64,000 bases of DNA from Oryzias latipes. Taxonomy: Eukaryota > Chordata > Actinopteri > Beloniformes > Adrianichthyidae. The notes beneath the pieces were generated by a model. It made no database searches, was not told the origin of the DNA, and worked only from the letters and a program-made list of their open reading frames with translations. The first letter of the stretch is position 1. Each line of letters opens with the position of its first letter. Location of the stretch: the NCBI RefSeq assembly GCF_002234675.1, contig NC_019880.2, positions 21,510,289 through 21,574,288 of the forward strand. The letters are read 5' to 3'. Made by a program: the position numbers and the translations under genes. Positions 13,401-22,400 of this stretch are shown here, in pieces.

Positions 13401-16400
13401 GGCCCTTTGACCTTTGGCATGGAAAAGCTCAGATATGGCATCCTGAACTTGCTTTCCTTCCCTTCCTGTTCAAGTTCAGTGGTTTTAACTGAGGACCCCT
13501 GACTGCATGTTGCAGACACCTCTCCCAGAATATCAGCTCCAACACTCGTCATTTCTTTGTCAAGAGAGAGGACTGACGGATCCAGCTTGGGTTTTGGGGT
13601 TTCCAGTGTTGTCCTGAACTTTGGTGGTGAACCTGCAACATTTTGATGAGGTGTGGCATCAGGAGCTTCTTTGTCTTGCATGATAGGAATGTCAGCAGAG
13701 CCAGGACCAGCTTCAGGCAAATCAACGTTTTTATCCTGTCTCAGTGAGCTTAAATCAACTTCAGGCCCTCTAAGCTTTGGAAAGGAAATGTCAAATGCTG
13801 GCATTTTGAACTTGGAGCTGTGTCTGTCAGGTTCGCTGTCAGACTGCTGGGGTTTGATTTTGGGTTCTTCTGTCTCAGTCTTTTTGTCTGGCATAGAAAC
13901 ATCTGTTGGAACGCCAGTCCCAGAAACTTTTGGTAGTTGAACCTCTGCTTTAGGTTGTGTGACATCTGCATCCATCTTTTGCAAACCTAAATCAAGTTCT
14001 GGCCCTTTGATTTTTGGCATTTTGATTCCAAGCTTTGGCATTTTGAATTTGACTGCATGAACCCCGAGGTCCCCATCAGTCTCTGGAGGTTTGGGTTCCA
14101 CCTCGGCTCTTTTTGTCTCCGTTCTTGTCTCTGTACTACTGGTTTCAGATGCTGCTGGGATTTGGGCCTCAGCTATCTCCTCAGCTGTTTGGGTGGATTT
14201 CTTCGTCAAACTGAACTCTATGTCAGGGCCTTTCATTTTCATGAGTTTGATTCCAAACTTTGGCTTTTTTGATCTGCCTTTGGGATCATCTTCAGCTTCC
14301 AGAGGTGTTTCTGTATCTAACGTTTGCTCTGAAAGGGCCATATCAATACCCTCAAGAGAAACATCGGCCTCTGGATATTGAACCTCATCTCTCAAACTTG
14401 TCACTTTGACACCTGCATCTTTCTTTGATGACATCACTTCGGTGTCCAAGCCCTTCATTTTTGGTATTTTGATCCCTAACTTTGGCATTTTGAATCTGCT
14501 TTCATCCCCTCCAGGTTCAGTCTGAGTCTCACTGGCTCCCATTTCTGTTTCTGTTGTTTCAGTCTTCTGGTCTTTAACGTGCATGTCTGTGCCACTGGTG
14601 ATAACATCTGACTCAACTTCAGCCCGTGTGATGGTGACTTCTTTCTTTGATGCTCCAACATCCGATTTTGATCCTTTGACCTTTGGAAGGGAGATGTCAA
14701 GGTGTGGCAGTTTAAATCTTCCCCCTTTTCCATCTCTGAGGAAAGCTTTTTTCTCCACGCTGTCAACACCCATGTCCTCATCTTCAACAGACACTTCTTC
14801 AATAAAAAGCTGGCAGCTGCTGTCCTTTTTGGCTGTGGACCCATCTACCAAGGAATCCACCTTAATGCCACTCATTTCAAATGTTTGGGTGCTGCAGATG
14901 TCTGTTCTGGCTGTCAACTCTTGGTTTGTTAAAGTCGTCCTAAAGTCAGGCGTTCTTGTATCTGGGGTTCCTGTCCTGAAGCCGTCTCTTATAATGGTTG
15001 TGCGGTCTGCTATTTGGTTAGACTCTTTCACTGAGTCATTTTCTGATGTCACATCAGTTGTGCTGCTTGCTTTTTCAGTTCCATGCTTATGAAGAATTGA
15101 TATCTTTTGAGGAGTTTCCACCCAAGATATTGTGATCTGTTCTCTTTTGAAGGTGTGGGTCGTGTCGTCTTCTTTTGACTGACTTTTGGTTTTATTTTGA
15201 GGTTCTGTGGCATCTCCTGTGGTCTCTCCTAAAAGCCCCTCTGAGGTTAAATCAGCAGATGCTGTTGTTGCTGTTTTCCCTGTAGGAAAGGAGGTTTCCT
15301 TCCGGTCAGATGTTGCCTGCTGTGCCTCCTTCTTTGCTTTGGCTTCTGACACTTTGGTGGGCGTTTTCACAGAAATCCTCTGAGCGTTTGCATCGATCAC
15401 AGTAATTTCTTCGGGAATCAGAACCCCAGACGTGTCAACTTGAGGCAACTTAAATCCAGGCAGCTTTGAAACCGCCTCCTTCACGCTCTTAACATCAAAT
15501 GACAGTTGGACCGCTTCTGAGTGATTTTCCTCACTGTCATCTCTGAAAGGCTCTTTAACCCCTGCGGCTGTGCTCATGGACATGTCCTCCATGCCTGGTA
15601 TCTTAATGTCTTCTCTCTTGGGAAGTTCTGCAGTAGAACCAGCACCTTTTGAAAGCCTCTCATAAGGATCTTCTGTGATCTTTGTGCCCTCAGCTGTGTG
15701 TTTTTCAACAGTTGGTTTTTGTGAATCTTCACTTTCCGGTTGATGTTCCTTTTCAAGACTTGCTCCAAGAGTTTTTAGCCTTTTTGGTGACGAAACTACC
15801 TTGGCATCTTTTTTGTGCAACCTGTCCTTCCCCAAAATCTTCATCTTTAACTCCAACCTATCTGTCTTCTTTGTCTTCCCGTCAGTAGGCTTGGCTTCAG
15901 AGGGGCTTTTGTGGTCGGTTGGACACACAGTGGGGTCTGCTGTTTTCAAAGTGCTATCTAAGCTGATGAGCTCGACCGTTTGAGGAAGAAGTGGGTCCGT
16001 CTGGTTGTTTTGTTCCGTTTCCTTGTCCATCTTTAAGTCCTCTGTCTTATGACCTTCTACTGTCTCTGCTATGAGGCCTTCCAAGGACTCTGGTGAGAGC
16101 ATGTCTGATTCCTGTGCTTGCTGAGCGTCTCCACTGATGGGGGCGGTGGTTGGAGCTTCTGTGTCTTCAGATGAACTGATGCGACCTCTCTTTTTCAGAG
16201 CAGAGAGCTTTAATTTATGCTTCTTCTTTCCTTTTAGAGCGTCTTGGGATTTTATCGGTGACTCTGTGTCGCTTGTTGTTGGACTCAGCTCAAGCTTTCT
16301 CTGCTCATCGGCTTCAGAGGAACTGTGAGACCTTGTAAAACGAGACTTTCGTCCTTTTCCGAAGGAAGGAAACTTTGGCCACGAAATACGAGCATCCCCA

Positions 16401-16453
16401 CGTCTTTTTGTTTTCCCCTGCTCCCTCATCTCTGCAGAGGAGATCTCTTCTTC
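4427..16453 (-). CDS. ahnak2: ahnak2 exon 6: giant repeat exon
   Basis: One uninterrupted reading frame runs from acceptor ctcccaacag|GAAGAAG at 16454 to the stop at 4427-4429. The exon begins 8 codons before the first in-frame ATG (16429), in phase 0 with exon 5. Its first part (about 16450-14700) is low in repeats and Lys/Ser/Thr-rich. Degenerate FKMPKLGIKMPKIKGPE-like repeats follow (about 14700-12000), then a highly regular repeat block (about 12000-7500), then diverged FSLPKFSFSK-type repeats. The tail is non-repetitive and acidic/Ser-rich and ends MKFFDEGEK. A single giant exon is the norm for AHNAK, AHNAK2 and, in shorter form, periaxin. Many open frames exist on the opposite strand of the repeats; they are mirror images of the codon pattern. 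Confidence 0.93.
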   Translation of the reverse strand, partial: EEEISSAEMREQGKTKRRGDARISWPKFPSFGKGRKSRFTRSHSSSEADEQRKLELSPTTSDTESPIKSQDALKGKKKHKLKLSALKKRGRISSSEDTEAPTTAPISGDAQQAQESDMLSPESLEGLIAETVEGHKTEDLKMDKETEQNNQTDPLLPQTVELISLDSTLKTADPTVCPTDHKSPSEAKPTDGKTKKTDRLELKMKILGKDRLHKKDAKVVSSPKRLKTLGASLEKEHQPESEDSQKPTVEKHTAEGTKITEDPYERLSKGAGSTAELPKREDIKIPGMEDMSMSTAAGVKEPFRDDSEENHSEAVQLSFDVKSVKEAVSKLPGFKLPQVDTSGVLIPEEITVIDANAQRISVKTPTKVSEAKAKKEAQQATSDRKETSFPTGKTATTASADLTSEGLLGETTGDATEPQNKTKSQSKEDDTTHTFKREQITISWVETPQKISILHKHGTEKASSTTDVTSENDSVKESNQIADRTTIIRDGFRTGTPDTRTPDFRTTLTNQELTARTDICSTQTFEMSGIKVDSLVDGSTAKKDSSCQLFIEEVSVEDEDMGVDSVEKKAFLRDGKGGRFKLPHLDISLPKVKGSKSDVGASKKEVTITRAEVESDVITSGTDMHVKDQKTETTETEMGASETQTEPGGDESRFKMPKLGIKIPKMKGLDTEVMSSKKDAGVKVTSLRDEVQYPEADVSLEGIDMALSEQTLDTETPLEAEDDPKGRSKKPKFGIKLMKMKGPDIEFSLTKKSTQTAEEIAEAQIPAASETSSTETRTETKRAEVEPKPPETDGDLGVHAVKFKMPKLGIKMPKIKGPELDLGLQKMDADVTQPKAEVQLPKVSGTGVPTDVSMPDKKTETEEPKIKPQQSDSEPDRHSSKFKMPAFDISFPKLRGPEVDLSSLRQDKNVDLPEAGPGSADIPIMQDKEAPDATPHQNVAGSPPKFRTTLETPKPKLDPSVLSLDKEMTSVGADILGEVSATCSQGSSVKTTELEQEGKESKFRMPYLSFSMPKVKGPKSEIIQSKTRADVTVPQDKTDVTESEVGLQKGEASAPEADSDGETPELQVVETDGQHEKDKTKRFGLKMPKLELQLGPSKTASAVTGESKEGNVFHDPNLNVPKKDTESNLPDNETKVGVPEVSKTDVSLGKAELLIPEGRVKMEKVEVKVKTPQAHHELTGQGSRLKISKLGITLPKVKGTEMDVNISKDADMALGVAKTQNKMTDTELRGPSTNVGKKAPEAQSSHVEQTTSKFKVPSFKFPKIGVTPQHISTEMPDSDNADEVDRSVDVPGSDPDVPEVTGELHMKDDEVKEQLDGEAVLKHKKTMFSMPKFSFSKPSVKASEVLSSDGKVEVKESSLSQTNVDITLTEVEVKLHDANLKKIFAGVDTKTPEIEAEAKTTEESSSTYKMPTFKLPKFGSSDVTLDKPAEDIDIKTKAFDMKAPGEVLSVTIEAPSGDIKTTESEQDRKGGKFKMPKLGFSVPKGTGAQVDVSLTKPEVDVTLQGMKKEVQFPDSESKKSSVDISTKAPGIEIETRDTEGSPSKFQMPTFELPKSGHGSAAPIVPADVKLQGPDANIKEILSVTLEAPTTDTPTGDVKTIETEQAGKGGKFKMPSLGFSVPRGKEAQVDVSLTKPEVDFPLQETKDEVKVSDTELEKPSLDVKTLPAEIKLVEKETKGSPSKFKMPTFKLPKFGLGSAAVDLPAGHRDIEIEEPDIKVPEEVLSVTIEAPSTDTPSGDVKTTETEQDVKGGKFKMPSLGFSVPKVKGPEVDVSLEKPKVDLSLQEIKVEVQVSDTNLEKPSVDVKILSPEIKLVEKETKGSPSKFKMPTFKFPKFGLGSSAVDVPAVDKDVKLQEPDDNLEEILSVTIEAQSSDTPLGDVKNTERELDGKGGKFKMPGRGFSVPKADGAEVDVILTKPEVDVTLQEIKEEIRFPDCEASVDISTKAPGIQIKTKDTGGSPSKFKMPTFKLPKFGFGSAAGDVRADVKLQGPDDNKEEVLSVSLEAPSTAVPSGDVITTEYEQDGKEGTFRMQSLGFSVPKVKGPDVDVSRAKPEVDVTLQGIKKEVQFPDPEASVDVSTKALEIQIKTRDTEGSPSKFKMPTFKLTKFGLGSSAVDVPAIDKDIKIEEHEIKVPEEILSVTMEAPSTVGFSVPKGKETHVDVSRKKTEVDLSLQENKAGVKVSESELEKPSLDVKISSPEIKLVEKETKGSPSKFKMPTFKFPKFGLGSAAVDLPAGHRDIEIEEPDIKVPEEVLSVTIEAPSTDTPSGDVKTTETEQDVKGGKFKMPSLGFSVPKGKEAQVDVSLTKPEVDLSLQETKVEVQVSELEKPSVDVKISSPEIKLVEKETKGSPSKFKMPTFKFPKFGLGSSAVDVPAVDKDVKLQEPDDNLEEILSVTIEAPSSDTPLGNIKTTESELDGKGGKFKMPGLGFSVPKADGGEVDVSLTKPEVDVTLQEIKEEIRFPDCEASVDISTKAPGIQIKTKDREGSPSKFKMPTFKLPKFGLGSAAVDLPAGHRDIEIEEPDIKVPEEVLSVTIEAPSTDTPSGDVKTTETEQGGKGGKFKMPSLGFSVPKVKGPEVDVSLTKPEVDLSLQETKVEVQVSDTELEKPSVDVKISSPEIKLVEKETKGSPSKFKMPTFKFPKFGLGSSAVDVPAVDKDVKLQEPDDNLEEILSVTIEAQSSDTPLGDVKNTERELDGKGGKFKMPGLGFSVPKADGGEVDVSLTKPEVDVTLQEIKEEVHFPDSEASVDVSTKAPGIQIKTKDREGSPSKFKMPTFKLPKFGLGSAAVDPPAVHRDIEIEEPDIKVPEEVLSVTIEAPSTDTPSGDIKTTETEQGGKGGKFKMPSLGFSVPKVKGPEVDVNLEKPEVDLSLQETKDEVQVSDTELEKPSLDVKTLPAEIKLVEKETKGSPSKFKMPTFKLPKFGLGSSAVDVPAVDKDVKLQEPDDNLEEILSVTIEAPSSDTPLGDLKTTQSKQDGKFKMPSLGFSVPKGKETLVDESLTKPEVDVSLQGTRDFQLIDAKLETSMVQSDPKAPEINVSAKKSEGSPSKFKMPTFSLPKFGGAPPAIVKAPDLDKEVKFDLSGSNADVKPLDIETKDLSGSVSAPNAPETKGDVKEIKTSWTLPRFSFSKTSTKAPEADMDLQMDVSTLDSKTQKQGPETIISTSADEGPAADPDAKIKKTKFSLPKFSFSKHISKESEENVILPTGDVSLQEETVKIKQPGIKVRPSESQSEGQSTESKLQNPTFGLSMPKVEDVNISQKDVNIKIEVPDVDVKMMQPHAAVAPKALEIKAPAGYVEASPLQSQIPAGTWSKGGALQLQKEEANGNKKTMTVDVKGSKPKKDIGVMLPEFKAEVQLSHAEVKDPIDSLADEVDPKLKRPNWAFPKISFSRTADKVDANTNLETSNITTAESTEVCQSDAAVQGPRGPSSAEESSTTGPDINIKKSKFSLSKISFSKFSQKEPQVTTRPPHDNVFGPDVRPDVDGPQTAPQASELEGTDDVKRSTLKSEMSGIGQPKPEGPEINMNLAHKDTKEFEKVKDLFTGADAGISELEDKPRDARGSPLKFKMPALKLPKFGGASHDVTSDAGGSEKVTKSGITKLQEDESIPVKPPSTDATDDSKAAASDADTPKSGTDAPSHGSPSRFKLPSFKMPKLSLSRPKPEEEHGPADEKLKGNQLEVKTDDQDKSQTSKETLTSFGELFKTTDIEFDVSNKAEKRNSGEIPETEDTPSKPSEEKESETKSKQDTSQSPEKVGWFELPKVGLSQQSEPPRVSEGGVQKGEKSPPRETGEDETSPTSSLHSSDAFADVSSTVTSEHVGMSITSPTKVMVKYFDPTVPVGLEERTGDIFTSTTKTVLISDVPNLPEKITIPSSGVTSSSEDTLRLDSGKIHAITSNIQATPAAQHAKLLTAVQMQPAEDDPGKSDMAVLWAAEDPLSSSRTVFESRAVWETSGTSSQTSETVVITKQVTSVFDTTEPISGETASSIQRLRHTVHSEKMKFFDEGEK

Positions 16454-19400
16454 CTGTTGGGAGACAAAGGATTAAAAAAAACTTTTACTGTCAATGTTAG
16501 GTCCATCAAAGTGTAAAGAGTTTAAAACTAGTTACAGGGATAACGTCAGACTCTATGCCTGGCTCTGTCTCTGTGATGTCCGGTTTGCGTTTCAGGCAAA
16601 GCTTCACTTTGTAAGCTTGAGCATGCTCCAGAATCTGGATGGCGTCCTCGTACGGCACGTTATCGAAATAGACAGTGGCGCTTAGAATCTGATCTCCTGC
16701 AGAGGAAAATTACAGCATGCCAAAGATTTATGGCATGTGTTAAGGCTTGTTAAATTCAGAAATGAATATCAATAAGGAGGGAAGACAACAATCAGTCCCT
16801 TCAGGATTCTGTGACCATTTTTTCAGATTATTGCAGCACAAAAATCTTAAAGTTGTGACTAAAAACGTTTCTTAAAGATTCAAATACATTTTTCAAGGAA
16901 AATTTCCAACTCAATGCTGGGAGGATGTACTAATTTAAAGCAATTTCAGCAGTTTTTTAATTGTAGTTTCGTGTAAACTCATAAGAAATGCTCAGCATTG
17001 ATGACATGTATTAAACTGTGATTTCTTTTAAAAAAAAAGCTAACTTTTTTCATGCTTCTACATGAGCAACTCAAGTAAATTTGACACAAAAATGACCGTT
17101 ATATTTACATTGACCAGTATGTCTGAGCCTGTAATCTTGATTGGACAGCTTGATGATGGAACTTGTTCAAAATCAGAGCCTCTGGTCAAATTTGCAGTAA
17201 TTGGAGAAAGTTGCTTTGTGGAAATAAATGTGCAGAAATTGGTTGAATTGATGCCACTTAGTTTGATCACTAATACCTGGAGGGACTGTCTGTTTCACAG
17301 GTAATAACTTGCCTTCTTTGACTTTCAAACTTTTGGATGCGGGCGACTCTGGCACCACTTCTTTAATGAAGATCCCCTCTTTGCCACCGCCGCTGTAAAC
17401 GAGTCCCTCTGCACATCCATCTTTGGGTGTTCTCACAATCACGCCCCCCTCTGGGCTGTGAACTTCCTGCCAAAACATCAAAAAAGGACGCTCACTGTTC
17501 CAAACACTTCCGCTTCATGGCGTCTCCATGTTCTGGCCCAAATGACCCGCTCTGTTGGAAGCAAGCCTTCCTCCACAGAGAAGGAACCAGAGGTTGGGTG
17601 ACGGATAAAAGCGACAGCAACCTGCTGTGACAGATGAACTCTGTGTTCAAATGGAAAACAGAGCTGCTGTTTTAGCACCAAAGAAAAAAAAAACGCCAAA
17701 GGTTCATTTATTGGACTTCGTTTTCCTTTTAACCTCTCTGTGTCCAAACATCCCCTCTCCATCTGTATGTGACGGTGTGGACCATGAGGAGTTCGTTCAG
17801 CCACAGACCACTGCAGCCCCAGTGCAAAAAGAAACGATACCGGAGGTCCTTCGTCCCAACAGCAGTCAGACTATACAATAACACGGTCTAGGACTGCTGA
17901 GACTTCAGCTGTATTTACCTTGTAATTTATGACATGTACTTTTACTTCCAATTTTGTTATTACAATTTTTATTCTTACTCACTGCTACTTTGTTTTTTCA
18001 ACTCCTACATTTCTTGTTTGGCTGCTGTGACAACTGAATTTCCCTCCGGGGATCAATAAAGTATTATCTTATCTTATCTTTAAGATTTAAAATTTAGATT
18101 CTAAAAAAAACGTTTTGTATTTTTTTTTTTCTTTCAAGTTGATGCTAAATCAAGTGGAGTCCTAGATTTATTGATCAAATTTGAAAAAATGTTTTTAGGA
18201 TAAATGTAATGAAAGTTCCTTTGTCAGCATCAGAAGATGGAAATCAAAGGAAATGTAAAAGGTTCTGATGCTGCACAGTGGGAAGCCGTGGACAACTCTA
18301 GTCCAGGTTTTCAGTTGGTCTGCAGCTTTTACCTGGCATCAGGTACAACCTGCTGATTGCGCTCCAGATCGTCATGGCGACGTGTATTCTTTCTGTATTT
18401 TTTTTTTTGTGAGTGACATGCTCTGACCACGAAGAGCTGCAGAGGTCATGCACCCATTTGGTACCACAGTGGCGGAATTGAAGTTGGACGCACACCCAAC
18501 TGCGGCATTAACCCTTGTGCTACCTTAGATGACCCCACCCTTCCATTGACGTGTTCTCCCTACCATGACAAAGGTGGATAAAGGTGGAAAGATTTCATGT
18601 AATCCATGGACACCAGTGAAGATGACAAATCATTGAAGAAAAAAGGTTCAGAGCACTGTCTAGTGGGTCTAGATGACCCAACTCCCGATGTTAAAGTGTC
18701 TAGAATAGCACAAGGGTTAATCTGCCGTTGAGGGGGCTGTGGGAGGAGAGTGGAGGCATCTGGGATGTTGCCTTCAGACACTCAGGCATGAATCTGGGAA
18801 CGTCTCACCTTCAGTTTGCTCATCTTTGGGGTCGTCCGCCTCTCAAACATGGACCCGAGTCCCGTCCTTTTGGTTTTGTGTCCACTTTTGTGGTGAGGGT
18901 CCCGTTCCGCTTCAGTCTGAGGCAAAGACAGCTTTAAGATTTAGAATAACTTCGTTGAATGCAAACTTTGACGGCCGCACACAAGTTTCTGAGAAAGAGG
19001 ACAACCTGTCTACTGCACATGACTGTGGACTCGGTCCAGATTTTGTTCCTGTTAAGTGAATTTGCTCAATCATTTTCTTTTTGGAGTTTGGTAACTAAGC
19101 CATATACTCCGCCCTCGTGGTCATGAGACAACCCTTTTTTTTTTTGTTCCTGAAACCAAAGCCTGTGGGATCACAAAAACCTTTTCCGCTCAGCTTGGGG
19201 TCATGAATCTGTGAAACACCCTTCTCTGTGAGCTTTACCTTTGCGTCGATGTGTTTGGCAGCTTCAGGAAACTCCTCCACAGGGGAGGATCCTTGTGGGC
19301 GTGGCCTCTCCTCCTCCACAAGCTGGGACGACTCCTCACTTACCTGCATGGACAGGTAGTGAGAATCACACAGCAGTTGAAAATGTTGACACGTGCACTA

Positions 19401-22400
19401 TAACAGCTCAAAGTCCCAGATTTGATTTATTTTTGCCAAAGATAAATAAAAGTACTCATCTATATATTTCATTTAATTCTCGAAATTATGTATTTTTATA
19501 ATTTTTTTGTCTTATGTTCCGATTGTTTTGGTTTTAAGTTATGTATCGTTGCTCAACATTCTTGATGTTAATATAAAGAATTTTCTCATTAATATTATTA
19601 CTGCTGATACAAAAATTAAGTGGTCTAAAGCAAAGGCTCTGTCTGACTCTTGGATCTGGATGTCATAACATCAAAAGTGGTTTAAGTCCCTGAAGTTCAG
19701 AACCTCGTGAGTGAAAGACGAGCAGAGCAGCTGTGGATGGTCACTCACTGAGTCGTCGTACGTCGCAGCTTCTGGTCCTTGCAGCCGTCGCCCAGCTCCT
19801 GTTCACACAAACACAACTCTATTTTATGAAGCTGCAGTGTCACTCCCAGTGCTGTACACTGAGACTCCACGATCCCCGGAAGGATCCGGCTTATTTTGTC
19901 CGTAAAAGGAAATTTGATGCGTTTTCAGATTTGTATTACATCTGAACCTTACCGTAATGATAAACATCCAGTAGCTTGTTGCTTTATGCTGCTTCATGGT
20001 TTTACCCCCCCCTCCTATGATCACCCTCCTATCCCCCCCTAACATCCCTCTCTCTTCTTCCCTCCTTTCCTTTTCCGTCCAGTCCAACACAAAAGATTTT
20101 CAAATATGATTGAAATGAATAAAGTTTGGCCTCGATTACAAAAGGGGTTCATTCAGACATACCTCTGGTTTGTCTGAAGATTAATAACCCCTCTTGTTAA
20201 AGTAAAATATGTCCAACACAAGAGGCCTTCAGCTGTCATATGTCTGCCCAGCTGTTGGACAGGACAAGTTAAAAAACAAAAAGGACATTTGATGCGTTTC
20301 AGTTTGCTGATTTCGTGTCTTCTTGCACGTCTGGAGGCTTTCATGAAGAGCAGAGATGACGGCTGCTGATGTGCATCAGAGCTGAGACCCAGAGCTGCCT
20401 TCATATCAGGATTTCCTGTCTGTCTTGTTGTGTCCAGATGTCATTTGTTAGAAGAAATGAAGTGGCGAGTGCTGCAGAGATCTGCATTTGTCTGAGGCTG
20501 TGGTCTCACAGCTGCTGGTTAAATTCCCGTCTGCAACCACAAAGGTGCAGCTGAAAGATGATGAGAAAGTCGATGCAACGTCTCAATAAATCACTTCTTA
20601 TAATCCTATAAATCATTTAAAGTTTTAAAGTTGGCATGAAAAAGTTACCAGCCATTAATTAAATATTACCAAAACAAACCAGACCTTTCCCTTGTAAATA
20701 ACTGCTACTGAAGGAGATTAGAATGAGCGTCTGACCTGCTCACAAAAAATGAAAAAGAAGAAGAAAGAAAATGTACGGAGCCGTCTTACCACAATAAACC
20801 TATATTTGTTTTCTTCTACTTTCTCTTTGTAATTTTGCATTCAACAGCATTTCCCTGTCAGAATTTTGTCCTTTCTTGTCTCTCTCCCAGTAATGAGGCT
20901 CTTCCATGAAAAGACAGCGGCAGAGGTGGCCCCTACGAGTGTGGGGCCCCTGAGCTGCTCCCCCTGCTCAGACTGCCGGCCCTTACTTGGACTCTCAGAG
21001 AGACACAGGAGCCGTCGATGGGACTGTTTGAATGTTTTTCCTGGCAGTAATTCCCCCAGAGAGCAGCTGCCTGAACCTGCTAAGTGATCCAGGTATTGAT
21101 CCTCAGATTCAGCTGGAGAGTCTCTCTGGACTCACGGTTGCCAAAGAGGGAAAGTCTGACTCCAAACAAACCTGATTGGTGAGACTATCATGATTATTCA
21201 CTGTGATATGAAGCTTTTCTTCTTTTATTGGCTCCTCAACCTTTGATTACTCTGTTCACTTAGTTTATTAGGATTTTTTGCAGTGTTTTGAATGTGGGTG
21301 GCAGGTGTGAATGCGACTGCATTTGAATCAACATGCTCAAAAAGCAATATTTCACCCTTTCTTAACATAATCCATGAACCTCTGTGTCCCTTTTGCGTAA
21401 TTTAAAGCTGGAATTTTTGGTTCTTTGGTTAGCAGCAGTCTAAGCAAGGACTTCCCTGGCCCCGGCCACTTCCTCCAGCTCCTCTGGGGGGACCCTGAGG
21501 CGTTCCCAGGCCAGCCGACAGACATAGTCTCTCCAGCGTGTCCTGGGTCTTCCGGTCTTCTGTCAGGGGTCTCCGCCCAGTGGGACATGCCCGGAACCCC
21601 TCCCCAGGGAGGCGTCCAGGAGGCATCTGGACTGGATGTCCGAGCCACCTCAACTGGCTCCTCCGGATGTGGAGGAGAAGCAGAGAGGCCAAACTACCTT
21701 TCTTCGGTTGAGAACCATGGCCTCAGATTTAAAACAAAAACAAAAAAAGAAAAAGGGGAGGGGTGAAGGGTGCACGGATTCGATTGCTCATGACCTGGAT
21801 CATGGCGTGCCTTTAGATTACTCAGCTGAAGCTAATAAACTATTGTAGAAATTTTTATCACGTCTTTATTTTTTCATATAAATGTTTTTCTTATGTCTGC
21901 CTGTCGTTTAGTTGGTGTCAGTATTTGACATAAAGACAGCAGGTAATGCAGGAAAACAGCTGCACTTTATGAGATCATACATAAACAATAGATCATTTGT
22001 TTATGAAGGTTTTTTTGGAGGATTTTTATTGTTTGTGTTGCACAAAATTAGGAAAATGCCAAATATTTTGGATTAACCCCAGTGATAAGTTCAATAATTT
22101 ATTTTTTTTAAGTTTTATAAGAACTAAAAATGATATTCACCATAACAGGTTTTTTTTTTTAATTCCAATCCCTCTGATACGTTTCACAAAGACACACACA
22201 GGACGTCACACACCAAGAAAAATGAAGTTAATGACAGCCGTCCAGCTCCAACAAAATGGACAAAAGAGCAAAGAAAATGGAATGATTTGTTATTTCTTGT
22301 TATATTTCCAGGCTTTGTTTGTTTTGTTCTGCAGCGTGTTCATATTTGTATAATTTTGACAGAAGATGATTTTATGGAGAGCAAAATATTACATGTTATT

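Noticed and set aside
17062..17304. 80-codon plus-strand open frame between ahnak2 exons 4 and 5
   Set aside because: Lies antisense within the GC-AG intron and overlaps no recognisable domain; composition is that of intronic DNA.
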